Shown in pieces: positions 43,293 to 51,062 of a stretch of 64,000 nucleotides of DNA. The position numbers were made by a program, and so were the translations under genes. The DNA comes from Arcticimaribacter sp965277835 (GTDB lineage Bacteria > Bacteroidota > Bacteroidia > Flavobacteriales > Flavobacteriaceae). The notes under the pieces are model-generated. The model saw nothing but the letters and a program-made list of their open reading frames with translations, ran no database searches and was not told where the DNA came from. The number at the start of each line of letters is the position of its first letter. Position 1 is the first letter of the stretch. The stretch is taken from positions 1,054,001 through 1,118,000 of the forward strand of contig OZ255841.1 of NCBI GenBank assembly GCA_965277835.1, given 5' to 3'.

Positions 43293-43943
43293 CTACAAAA
43301 CGTCTGCTTCTGGTTTAGGCTTCCGTTTAAATTTTTTATTGAGACGTATAAAATAACCGTGGGTTTTTCGGTTTAAATAATTATTATCTGATGGGCTAAG
43401 TAAATTTATCGAAAGTGCATGATAATTATATCCTGCTTCTACATTCAAATTTTTGAGTATTTGATAGCTAAGAGAAGCTCCAAAAAAGACCTCTGAAAAA
43501 AAATCATCGTTTCGTGAAGAAGAATCTTCATCTTGAACCTTGAAATTGAATTTAGTGCCCCCTCTTGCAATAGTTTTAAACTTCCCTATTGAAAGAACAG
43601 CAAAATTAATTGATATAGGAATTGTTAAATAGCGATGCTTAACTAAAGTAATAGGCGTACGGTCTTTATTAGAATATAAGAGTGCTGTTTCTAAATTAAA
43701 TTTTTTGTGTATAGAATACGCAAATTGTAGCCCCAAAGTATAATTTCTGGTATCAAGGTTATAGTGTATACAGCCAGGCGGAGATACTTCGCACTCGATT
43801 TGTCTTGTAAATTCTCTCCCAGGTATCTTAATATTATCCCTCGAATATTCAATTCCATAACTCCATTTAGAGTTGTTCTCTTCGTTTTGTGCAAAAGCAA
43901 CTACGTGTACTAGTAACAATAGCAAGGTTATGGCATGTTTCAT
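43293..43943 (-). CDS. Family B outer-membrane beta-barrel protein, copy B2
   Basis: 216 residues from the ATG at 43943; signal MKHAITLLLLLVHVVAFAQ. It differs from the other copies in REFTRQIECEVSPPGCIHYNLDT, the first extracellular loop, and in DEDSSSRNDDFF. -7-like box TACTTTTA at 43970-43977, 27 bp upstream. C-terminal KKFKRKPKPEADVL as in all copies. Confidence 0.8.
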   Translation of the reverse strand: MKHAITLLLLLVHVVAFAQNEENNSKWSYGIEYSRDNIKIPGREFTRQIECEVSPPGCIHYNLDTRNYTLGLQFAYSIHKKFNLETALLYSNKDRTPITLVKHRYLTIPISINFAVLSIGKFKTIARGGTKFNFKVQDEDSSSRNDDFFSEVFFGASLSYQILKNLNVEAGYNYHALSINLLSPSDNNYLNRKTHGYFIRLNKKFKRKPKPEADVL

Positions 43944-43999
43944 CTTAAAAGGGTTCTTTTGCATATGTATAAAAGTATTGTTTTATACGTTTATAATGA

Positions 44000-44066
44000 G
44001 CAGAAAAATCACATTTTAGCGGCGTTGCCACCTCGACCAGATAGGAATTAAAAAGCGACTATGTCG
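44000..44066. repeat. Mosaic intergenic repeat, copy 6 (short)
   Basis: ATTTTAGCGGCGTTGCCACCTCGACCAG and AGCGACTATGTCGCACTACA modules between B2 and B3. Confidence 0.65.
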
Positions 44067-44068
44067 CA

Positions 44069-44716
44069 CTACAAAACGTCTGCTTCTGGTTTAGGCTTCC
44101 GTTTAAATTTTTTATTGAGACGTATAAAATAACCGTGGGTTTTTCGGTTTGTATAATCATCAACCGCTGGGCTAAGTAAAACTGATGCAAGCAGATGATA
44201 ATTATACCCTGCTTCTACATTCAAATTTTTGAGTATTTGATAGCTAAGAGAGGCTCCAAAAAAGACCTCCGAAAAAAAATCGTCATCTTGCGAAAAAGAC
44301 TCACTATCTTGAACCTTAAAATTGAATTTAGTGCCCCCTCTTGCAATGGTTTTAAACTTCCCTATTGAAAAAGCAGTAAAATTAATTGATATGGGAATTG
44401 TTAAATAGCGTTTCTTAGCTAAAGAACTATTCATACGGTCTTTATTAGAATATAAGAGTGCTGTTTCTAAATTAAATATTTCATAAAAAGAATACGCAAA
44501 CTGCAACCCTAAAGTATAGTTTTGGGCATAAAATCTATTTTGTATACAAACACCAGATGAATAGCAGATGGTTTCTATTCTAGGTCGGTATCCAGGTATT
44601 TTAATATCATCCCTCGAATATTCAATTCCATAACTCCATTTAGAGTTGTTCTCTTCGCTTTGTGCAAAAGCAACTACGTGTACTAGTAACAATAGCAAGG
44701 TTATGGCATGTTTCAT
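44069..44716 (-). CDS. Family B outer-membrane beta-barrel protein, copy B3
   Basis: 215 residues from the ATG at 44716 (MKHAITLLLLLVHVVAFAQ). The upstream ATG used as a possible start in B1/B2/B4 is here shifted out of frame by one extra base, which fixes the start at MKH for the family. Closest to B1 in its first loop (PRIETICYSSGVCIQNRF). Box TACCTTTG at 44744-44751. Function unknown. Confidence 0.8.
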   Translation of the reverse strand: MKHAITLLLLLVHVVAFAQSEENNSKWSYGIEYSRDDIKIPGYRPRIETICYSSGVCIQNRFYAQNYTLGLQFAYSFYEIFNLETALLYSNKDRMNSSLAKKRYLTIPISINFTAFSIGKFKTIARGGTKFNFKVQDSESFSQDDDFFSEVFFGASLSYQILKNLNVEAGYNYHLLASVLLSPAVDDYTNRKTHGYFIRLNKKFKRKPKPEADVL

Positions 44717-44761
44717 CTTAAAAAGGGTTCTTTTGCATATATACAAAGGTATTGTTTTATA

Positions 44762-44945
44762 CGTTATAATGAGCGACACAGCCGCATTTTAGCGGCGTTG
44801 CCACGTTTTAACAAGCACTATTAATATGTCACTTCGAGGTGGCACAGCCACTTTATAACCCCTCGAAGAGGGCGAAGAAAATTGTATCGAGAAGCAGGTG
44901 GGCTTTGCCAGAGCAAAGTATCGAGAAGATGGCAATGCTCCTGTC
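44762..44945. repeat. Mosaic intergenic repeat, copy 7
   Basis: AGCGACACAGCCGCATTTTAG, TGTCACTTCGAGGTGGCACAG, ATAACCCCTCGAAGAGGGCG, TTGTATCGAGAAGCAGGTGG and TTTGCCAGAGCAAAGTATCGAG. Between B3 and the plus-strand YbjQ-like gene. Confidence 0.8.
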
Positions 44946-44983
44946 TTATAAGAGTTTGTTATATTTGAAAAAACAATTATAAA

Positions 44984-45619
44984 ATGGCACGTACTATTCC
45001 TCAATGCCGAAACTGTAGGGCGCAGATAAAAAGTTCTGTATTTACGATCAACACCCTTTTATCTGAAAGAAGTATTGCTCTAATAAACGAATATGCAGAC
45101 GTAAAAAAAGAAGAGTATTGCCAAGAATGTGGTAGCAGACTAAAGAGTAATGCGCTAGCCAAATATAAAAAAGAGGTTGAAAAATTGACAGGCGAAATAG
45201 AAACACATTTACCTCATATTCCGGCTATTTCAATTAGTTCGCCATTTGGTTGGGACTACACAACAATTGGGCTAGTAACGGCACAATCGACTATAGCCAC
45301 TTACGAGTTTGTGGACTATTCACTTTCTATTTTTGATGCTTTAGTAGGAAATAAAGCAGACCAACTCCTAAAAGAAGGCGAGCGGTTTTGCCTAACCCAA
45401 CTTAAGCTACAGACACTAGCATTGGGCGGAAATGCAATTATGGGAATCGATATTGATTATACCGAAATAAGCCCAGAACAAAAAATGCTCCTAGTTTGTA
45501 CAACAGGCACCGCCGTAAAACTAAAAAACAGCGAAGTACTCGACGAAGAAACTCAAAAAACTATACTCGAACTAGAACGCTTAACCAAACGCCTAAGTTA
45601 TCTTCAAAATCTAAAGTAA
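44984..45619 (+). CDS. Zinc-ribbon plus YbjQ/UPF0145-like protein
   Basis: 211 residues, cytosolic. An N-terminal CxxC...CxxC zinc ribbon (CRNCRAQIKSS; CQECGSRLKS), a helical linker, then a YbjQ-type domain (HIPAISISSPFGWDYTTIGLVTAQS; ALGGNAIMGIDIDYTEISPEQ). YbjQ folds are usually homopentameric and of unknown function. The only plus-strand, non-secreted gene inside the secreted-protein cluster, flanked on both sides by mosaic repeats, which suggests that it was inserted there. Confidence 0.8.
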   Translation: MARTIPQCRNCRAQIKSSVFTINTLLSERSIALINEYADVKKEEYCQECGSRLKSNALAKYKKEVEKLTGEIETHLPHIPAISISSPFGWDYTTIGLVTAQSTIATYEFVDYSLSIFDALVGNKADQLLKEGERFCLTQLKLQTLALGGNAIMGIDIDYTEISPEQKMLLVCTTGTAVKLKNSEVLDEETQKTILELERLTKRLSYLQNLK

Positions 45620-45700
45620 GAACCTTAATAACGACACCGAATGGTAAAAATCTATTATCTTTGATGTAACACATAACGCTTCTATTTGAGGCATTTTTTT

Positions 45701-45818
45701 ATAGGCTCAACTGAGCGGCACAGCCACTTTATAATCCCTCGAAGAGGGCGGAGAAAATTGTATCGAGAAGGTGGCGTTGCCACCTCGTCCAAATAGGAGT
45801 TAAAAAGCGACTATGTCG
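45701..45818. repeat. Mosaic intergenic repeat, copy 8
   Basis: CGGCACAGCCACTTTATAATCCC, CTCGAAGAGGGCGGAGAAAAT, TGTATCGAGAAGGTGGC and GTTGCCACCTCGTCC modules between the YbjQ-like gene and B4. Confidence 0.75.
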
Positions 45819-45820
45819 CA

Positions 45821-46552
45821 CTACAAAACGTCTGCTTCTGGTTTAGGCTTCCGTTTAAATTTTTTGTTGAGACGTATAAAACAACTGTGGGTTTTTCGGT
45901 CTAAATACTCATTAACTACTGGTCCAAATAAATTTGACGCAAGCGCATGATAATTATACCCTGCTTCTACATTTAAATTTCTGAATACTTGGTAGCTAAG
46001 AGAGGCTCCAAAAAATATCTCTGAAAAAGGCTTATTATATATTCTGTCTAAATCTTGGGAGAAAAATGATCTACTAAAGTTTTCATCTTCATCATATTTA
46101 ATATTAAAATTGAATTTAGTGCCCCCTCTGGCAAAGGCTTTAAATTTACCGATTGAAAAAGCAGTAAGGCTAATTGATATGGGAATTGTTAAATAGCGCT
46201 GTTTAATTAAAGAGCCTATTACATTTTTATTCTTATCAGAATATACATTTACATTATAATCTTTATTAGAATATAAAAGTGCTGTTTCTAAATTAAATTT
46301 TTTATGTATGGAATACGCAAATTGTAGTCCAAAAGTATAATTTGTGTTATTAAATTTAATAGATTCAAACTCTATTTCCGATGGTGTCCCTATAGGGGAA
46401 TGGGAAAAAACTACAAATTTAATTCTTTTAGGTATCTCAATATTATCCCTCGAATATTCAATTCCATAACTCCATTTAGAGTTGTTCTCTTCGTTTTGTG
46501 CAAAAGCAACTACGTGTGCTAGTAACAATAGTAGGGTTAAGATATGTTTCAT
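45821..46552 (-). CDS. Family B outer-membrane beta-barrel protein, copy B4
   Basis: 243 residues from the ATG at 46552 (MKHILTLLLLLAHVVAFAQ); a longer in-frame start runs back through the family C2 gene and is rejected. It has two insertions absent from B1-B3: KFVVFSHSPIGTPSEIEFES in the first loop and YNVNVYSDKNKNVIGSLI plus EDENFSRSFFSQDLDRIY later. Similar long loops occur in B5, so B4/B5 form a subgroup. Box TACTTTTG at 46579-46586. Confidence 0.8.
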   Translation of the reverse strand: MKHILTLLLLLAHVVAFAQNEENNSKWSYGIEYSRDNIEIPKRIKFVVFSHSPIGTPSEIEFESIKFNNTNYTFGLQFAYSIHKKFNLETALLYSNKDYNVNVYSDKNKNVIGSLIKQRYLTIPISISLTAFSIGKFKAFARGGTKFNFNIKYDEDENFSRSFFSQDLDRIYNKPFSEIFFGASLSYQVFRNLNVEAGYNYHALASNLFGPVVNEYLDRKTHSCFIRLNKKFKRKPKPEADVL

Positions 46553-46601
46553 CTTAAAAGGGTTCTTTTGCATATGTACAAAAGTACTGTTTTTAACAGT
46601 A

Positions 46602-47105
46602 TTAATTGATAAGCGCTTGTTTGCAGAAACGTTCACCGTCCCCCACATAGGCAAAAGGAATATAACCGATTAATTCAAGTTTTTTGTCTACAAACTTATA
46701 GCTATACCTATTAGGAGATATTCCTGTTTCACTACAATCATATTTAAAATTAATTAAATCTGCCGTCATAGTAGCTGTACCCGTAGTACAATTGGGATAT
46801 GTCTTTATGAGTTGTGTTGAACTAAAAGTCCCGTCAGGCTTTATAATAAGAAGATAGCTGTTGTTTTTAGCTTCTGTCCATTTAACTACTCTTATTAAAT
46901 TGCCGTTATTATCAACCTCGCCTCGAGTAACGTCATGAACAAAAAACTCAGCTAATTTCCAAGTTCCAAAAATAGAATTTTCTTCATTCCCTTCTATTAC
47001 AGCACACTCCACAATTGAGTCAATATATATTGGTTCAGGAATGCTATTATCATCACAACCTACAAAAAACAGAACCATCACTAAGAGTAAACACAGTTTT
47101 TTCAT
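46602..47105 (-). CDS. Family C lipoprotein, copy C2
   Basis: 167 residues; signal MKKLCLLLVMVLFFVGC (Cys17), then NSIFGTWKLAEFFVHDV, FSSTQLIKTYPNCTTGTATMTADL and CKQALIN at the end, all shared with C1. The loop RGEVDNNGNLIRVVKWTEAKNN is specific to this copy. The stop lies 50 bp before the B4 start, and the B4 promoter box sits in this small gap. Its own box TACGTTTA is at 47126-47133. Function unknown. Confidence 0.75.
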   Translation of the reverse strand: MKKLCLLLVMVLFFVGCDDNSIPEPIYIDSIVECAVIEGNEENSIFGTWKLAEFFVHDVTRGEVDNNGNLIRVVKWTEAKNNSYLLIIKPDGTFSSTQLIKTYPNCTTGTATMTADLINFKYDCSETGISPNRYSYKFVDKKLELIGYIPFAYVGDGERFCKQALIN

Positions 47106-47146
47106 TTCTAATGAGATATCTTATGTAAACGTACTGTTTTTAAACA

Positions 47147-47175
47147 AATATCCCCTCTATTATAGAGGGGATATT
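47147..47175 (-). terminator. Symmetric hairpin terminator after the matrixin-like gene
   Basis: AATATCCCCTCTA pairs with TAGAGGGGATATT (47147-47159 with 47163-47175) about 43 bp beyond the stop of the 47218 gene. Near-palindromic, so it may act in both directions between C2 and the protease. Confidence 0.8.
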
Positions 47176-47217
47176 TTAATAGCAATTTATGTAATAATAT
47201 AACTATCCTTTTAAGTT

Positions 47218-48102
47218 TTAATTAAGGGTAAAATCTCGATATATCCATTTATTACAAGAGCTATTCTTTCTTCTCATACCTATAGTTATTGTTGTACCAT
47301 AGCTAGAGCTGGTTGGATACACATAAATAGAACTTGAACTGTCTAATCTTGTTAAAACTGAATAGTCTAAAACTTTCCATTCGACCGATTGACTATCCCA
47401 TCCCGATGCGTTCAACTTTTGCCAAGTTCTCGACTTAAGGGTTGTTCCATTATTTGATGTTATAAAAGTTAGAGGGCTAGTAGAATATATTTTTGAAACC
47501 CTATTAAGAGTTTCAGCATCAAAGTTGCGTAGTGATCCTGAAGACCCCTCATACATCATTGAACTTGGATCAGTACTATGGTTATGTAAGCCCAGTGCGT
47601 GTCCAATTTCATGCAGCGCAGTAGTGATTAAGTCTTTGGGTTGTGCTATTGAATTTCTTATGCTAGTATCCCATGTTTCAGCATCATCAAAATATATTCT
47701 TGACTCATGCATTGTCTTATCAGAGTCTCTATATAATGATCTTGCATTAGCTAGAAACCCACCCGGACCATCAGAATATGGACCACTATTTACCCATGAA
47801 ATAATTATATCTGCATTCGATTCTGAATATACTCGGGTAAATGTACGTGGTATTTCGCATTCCCATTGATCAAACGCTGCCTCGACAACTGCAAATTCTG
47901 AATCGCCAGGTAAATCAGCAGTGCCATTTGCAAAATAATATGTTATATCACTCTGCGGCCATTTATCTCCATCGGGTCTATCAACAGTAAAAGGGCTGTG
48001 AGGCACATAAGTACTGTATGTTTGCGCCCATAGATTGCTTGTACCAAATAGGACGAGTCCTATTAAAAGTAGTTTCATTTTTGTTGTTCTTGTTGTTTTC
48101 AT
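47218..48102 (-). CDS. Secreted matrixin-like (M10) zinc metalloprotease with displaced third zinc ligand
   Basis: 294 residues. The signal peptide is the same as in the M43 gene (MKTTRTTKMKLLLIG...LWAQ). The protease domain has SDITYYFANGTADLPGD, VVEAAFDQWECEIPRTF and the zinc site H164-E-I-G-H168-A-L-G, followed by LHNHS. The third ligand position of HExxHxxGxxH is Asn174 here, with His173 and His175 beside it, so the metal site deviates by one residue from a standard matrixin. The Met-turn SSMMYEG is present. A ~90-residue beta-rich C-terminal domain follows. Likely degrades extracellular proteins; target unknown. Confidence 0.88.
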   Translation of the reverse strand: MKTTRTTKMKLLLIGLVLFGTSNLWAQTYSTYVPHSPFTVDRPDGDKWPQSDITYYFANGTADLPGDSEFAVVEAAFDQWECEIPRTFTRVYSESNADIIISWVNSGPYSDGPGGFLANARSLYRDSDKTMHESRIYFDDAETWDTSIRNSIAQPKDLITTALHEIGHALGLHNHSTDPSSMMYEGSSGSLRNFDAETLNRVSKIYSTSPLTFITSNNGTTLKSRTWQKLNASGWDSQSVEWKVLDYSVLTRLDSSSSIYVYPTSSSYGTTITIGMRRKNSSCNKWIYRDFTLN

Positions 48103-48284
48103 TTTTTTGTTTTTTTAATAATTAATAATGTTTGTGCTGTGCTGTCAAATGGTGTTTTTTTATCCTTTTGACATACACATAAAAAGTACTTTTATAGCAC
48201 AAACTTAGGCCGTATTTGGGCTGAGTTACTCTCACTTTTTTGATAGTAAAATGGCATAAAAAAACCCTCTGAATAAGAGGGTTA
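48023..48284 (-). repeat. Duplicated terminator-promoter-signal-peptide cassette, copy 2
   Basis: About 262 bp, nearly identical to 42711-42973: hairpin AACCCTCTTATTCAGAGGGTT at its right end, the same leader, and the first ~27 codons of the matrixin-like gene. Differences include a short GTCGT/GTCAAAT change and single substitutions. It drives a protease of a different family than copy 1. Confidence 0.9.
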
Positions 48285-48287
48285 ACA

Positions 48288-48634
48288 AGGTGGTACAATC
48301 ACGTTTTAGAGGCACAGCCACGTTTTTAACAAGAACTGATGACACGGTCTCGATACAATTCTTCGTGCCTCAGAATCACTCGGCCTGACAGGGTCGATAT
48401 TTTAGTGGTGGTGTCGCTTCTAGGTGTTGTCACTTCGAGGTGGCACAGCCACTTTATAATCCCTCGAAGAGGGCGAAGAAAATGTATCGAGAAGCGGATG
48501 GCTTTGCAAGAGCAAAGCCTATACCGATAAAGTAATATAGCCACGCTATAACCTCTTGGAGAGGGCGAAGAAAAATGTGTTGAGAGGGACCGTTGCCACC
48601 TCGACCAAAGTAGAAGTTAAAAAACGACTATATT
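48288..48634. repeat. Mosaic intergenic repeat, copy 9 (long)
   Basis: Fills the gap between cassette copy 2 and B5. It includes CTCGATACAATTCTTCGTGCC, GGTGTTGTCACTTCGAGG, TATCGAGAAGCGGATGGCTTTGC, CTATAACCTCTTGGAGAGGGCG and TTGCCACCTCGACC. Arrangement resembles copy 5, which lies at the same place relative to the other cassette, so the cassette and flanking repeats may have been copied together. Confidence 0.8.
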
Positions 48635-48637
48635 GTC

Positions 48638-49351
48638 CTACAAAACGTCTGCTTCTGGTTTAGGCTTCCGCTTAATTTTTTTGTTGAGACGTATAAAACA
48701 ACTGTGGTTTTTTCGATTTGAATAATAATTAGCTGATGGGCTAAGTAAATTTGATGCAAGCAAATGATAATTATACCCTGCTTCTACATTCAAATTTCTA
48801 AACACTTGGTAGCTAAGAGAGGCTCCAAAAAATATCTCTGAAAAAGGCTTATTATATATTCTATCTAAATCTAGCAAGAGTGTTGATCTACTAAAGTTTT
48901 CACCCTCATCATATTTAATATTAAAATTGAATTTAGTCCCCCCTCTGGCAATGGCTTTAAATTTACCTATTGAAAAAGCAGTAAGATTAATTGATATGGG
49001 AATTGTTAAATAGCGCTGTTTAATTAAAAAAGCATTTTCATTATAATCTTTATTAGAATATAACAGCCCTGTTTCTAAATTAAAATTTTTATGTATGGAA
49101 TACGCAAATTGTAGCCCAAAAGTATAATTTGTGTTATTAAATTTAATGGGGTCATAAATCCTTTCTGGTTCTATTATAGTTGGAGGCTCGGTACTGATTA
49201 TTGTAGTTAGTCCTTCTTCTACTCCAGACGGTATCCCAATATTATCCCTCGAAAATTCAATTCCATAACTCCATTTAGAGTAGTTCTCTTCGCTTTGTGC
49301 AAAAACAATTACATGTGTTAGTAATAATAGTAGGGTTATGGCATGTTTCAT
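48638..49351 (-). CDS. Family B outer-membrane beta-barrel protein, copy B5
   Basis: 237 residues starting at MKHAITLLLLLTHVIVFAQ (ATG 49351); the alternative upstream ATG of other copies is absent. The first loop is long (GVEEGLTTIISTEPPTIIEPERI). It shares the DEGENFSRSTLLLDLDRIYNKPF segment with B4 and has KKIKRKPKPEADVL at the end. Box TACCTTTG at 49378-49385. Confidence 0.8.
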   Translation of the reverse strand: MKHAITLLLLLTHVIVFAQSEENYSKWSYGIEFSRDNIGIPSGVEEGLTTIISTEPPTIIEPERIYDPIKFNNTNYTFGLQFAYSIHKNFNLETGLLYSNKDYNENAFLIKQRYLTIPISINLTAFSIGKFKAIARGGTKFNFNIKYDEGENFSRSTLLLDLDRIYNKPFSEIFFGASLSYQVFRNLNVEAGYNYHLLASNLLSPSANYYSNRKNHSCFIRLNKKIKRKPKPEADVL

Positions 49352-49397
49352 CTTAAAAGGGTTCTTTTGTGTTTATACAAAGGTACTGCTTTTTTAT

Positions 49398-49538
49398 GGG
49401 CTCAACTGAGCGACAACAGCCGCATTTTAAACAAGCACTAATTAAAGGTCTCGATACAATTCTTCGTGCCTCAGAATCACTCGACCTGACAGCAATGCCA
49501 CCTCGACCTTACATAGAGGGTTATTAAAGTAACTGCGC
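49398..49538. repeat. Mosaic intergenic repeat, copy 10
   Basis: GCGACAACAGCCGCATTTTAA, TTAAAGGTCTCGATACAATTC, CTTCGTGCCTCAGAATCAC and TGCCACCTCGACC modules between B5 and the second pentapeptide gene. Confidence 0.75.
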
Positions 49539-49606
49539 TACCAAACGGCAAGCGGCGGAATAGTTTTATCTATCTTTATAGCATATTTTTTTAAACACAA
49601 TACGCA

Positions 49607-50551
49607 ATGAAAAAAAACTCGTCACGGTTAACTGGGCTTTTCACATTATCCATAGTATCACTTAGCATTTATATAGGTTATGGTCTTTGTATATATTTTG
49701 GATGGTGTGAGAATCCTTTTGAATCCTCAAAAAATAATTTGGGTATAACATATCGCGATGTGTTTTTAATTTTATTAGCTATTATCACTTTGTTGTGGAC
49801 ACGCAAAAGACACATTCAGACAGATAGGCAATACAAACAAACTGAGGAAAGCATATTTCTAAACAAAGTAAATGCCACTTATCTAAAGTTAGTAGAAACA
49901 CTAAGCGGTGAGGAGAGTAGAGGATCTACAGCTAATACTAATCTTATAAACGCCATACAAGCAAGTATAGACAACCATTATACCGATGAAAAACAAAAAA
50001 GAGAAGCCCGAAGAAAGCTTCTCAATTTTGCTGGGATGAATTTGAATGGAGCTGTTTTGGAAAGAGCTAATTTGACAGGTGCTGATTTGAGTGGTGCTGA
50101 TTTGAGAGGAGCTAACTTGTTCAAAGCTAAATTGAACCGATCTGATTTGGAAGGAGCCAATTTATACGATGCTGATTTAAGAAGTGCTCACTTGAACGAC
50201 TCTAATTTAAGAAATGCTGAATTGATAAAAGCTGACTTAACAGATGCTAAGTTAAATGATGCTAATTTATACGATGCTATTCTGGTTGATGCTAAATTGA
50301 TAGCGACTAAATTGATAGGAGCTGATTTGATAAGAGCTAAATTGATAAGAGCTGATTTGGACGGAGCTGATTTGGACGGAGCTGATTTGAGAAGTGCTAA
50401 GTTGTTCAAAGCTGAGCACCTAGACAGGACTAATAACTTATACAATTACAATCCCCTAAATATAAATGCCCTACTAGCTAAAAACCTAGACCAAGCTATA
50501 GACGTTCCGCCATATATTTTGGCTGAGTGGAAAAAGCATAATCCTAGTTAA
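49607..50551 (+). CDS. Membrane-anchored pentapeptide-repeat protein
   Basis: 314 residues. Two N-terminal hydrophobic helices (LSIVSLSIYIGYGLCIYFG; VFLILLAIITLLW), a charged region RKRHIQTDRQYKQTEESIFLNKVN matching the first pentapeptide protein, then about 22 tandem A(D/N)LxX units from residue ~145 to 270 (e.g. NLTGADLSGADLRGANL). It ends in a short C-terminal tail. A clear paralogue of the gene at 23.6 kb, 26 kb away, in organisation and linker sequence; the repeat body is more regular here. Convergent with the minus-strand phage early genes. Confidence 0.85.
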   Translation: MKKNSSRLTGLFTLSIVSLSIYIGYGLCIYFGWCENPFESSKNNLGITYRDVFLILLAIITLLWTRKRHIQTDRQYKQTEESIFLNKVNATYLKLVETLSGEESRGSTANTNLINAIQASIDNHYTDEKQKREARRKLLNFAGMNLNGAVLERANLTGADLSGADLRGANLFKAKLNRSDLEGANLYDADLRSAHLNDSNLRNAELIKADLTDAKLNDANLYDAILVDAKLIATKLIGADLIRAKLIRADLDGADLDGADLRSAKLFKAEHLDRTNNLYNYNPLNINALLAKNLDQAIDVPPYILAEWKKHNPS

Positions 50552-50595
50552 TGCTAAAGTTTATTTAATATAAAAGCCTTTTTTAAACAAGTCCC

Positions 50596-50823
50596 TCACC
50601 CCACCTTACCTACTTCTGTACGCTTAAGTTTTGTCTTGGCGATTGTGTGTTTTCCTTTTTTTACTTCGACAAGTCCGCCGATGGTAAACTTGTGTTTATA
50701 TTCTTTTAGTTGCAAATCGCAATTGAGTATCAGTTCGCCTTTTTTCTCTTTGGTAAACAACCCACGCTTAGCACATAGGTAGCCCAGTATATAAGAGACT
50801 AAAAGCAAAAGCGGATATATCAT
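50596..50823 (-). CDS. Small membrane protein at the end of the phage early operon
   Basis: 75 residues: one N-terminal hydrophobic helix (MIYPLLLLVSYILGYLC) then a basic cytosolic part (KRGLFTKEKKGELILNC...KKGKHTIAKTK). Overlaps the upstream gene by four bases. Last gene of the minus-strand early phage operon. No family recognised. Confidence 0.6.
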   Translation of the reverse strand: MIYPLLLLVSYILGYLCAKRGLFTKEKKGELILNCDLQLKEYKHKFTIGGLVEVKKGKHTIAKTKLKRTEVGKVG

Positions 50824-51062
50824 TCTGCAATTGTTTTTATGTGTTGCTCGCGGTTAATTTTTGGGACATAAAGCATGTGGTGGTCCAAATATTCTTTTAG
50901 TTGCAGCTGCTCGTCTAGGCTCATAAGGGCGTGCAGGCGATAGGGCCCTTCTATTTTTCCGGTGATCATACTTTGTATAAAATATAACGCGCCATCTCTT
51001 ATGGTGTTTCCGTCGGCAAGGTCGTCTCGCATGGCAAGTTCTATGTCGAGTTCTATTCTCAA
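50820..51062 (-). CDS. Small phage protein, unrecognised
   Basis: 80 residues if it starts at the TTG (51062) that overlaps the DnaB stop; the first ATG (51032) would give 70 residues starting MRDDLADGNTIRDG. Acidic and helical, without membrane segment. Four-base overlap with the next gene. Function unknown. Confidence 0.6.
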   Translation of the reverse strand: MRIELDIELAMRDDLADGNTIRDGALYFIQSMITGKIEGPYRLHALMSLDEQLQLKEYLDHHMLYVPKINREQHIKTIAE

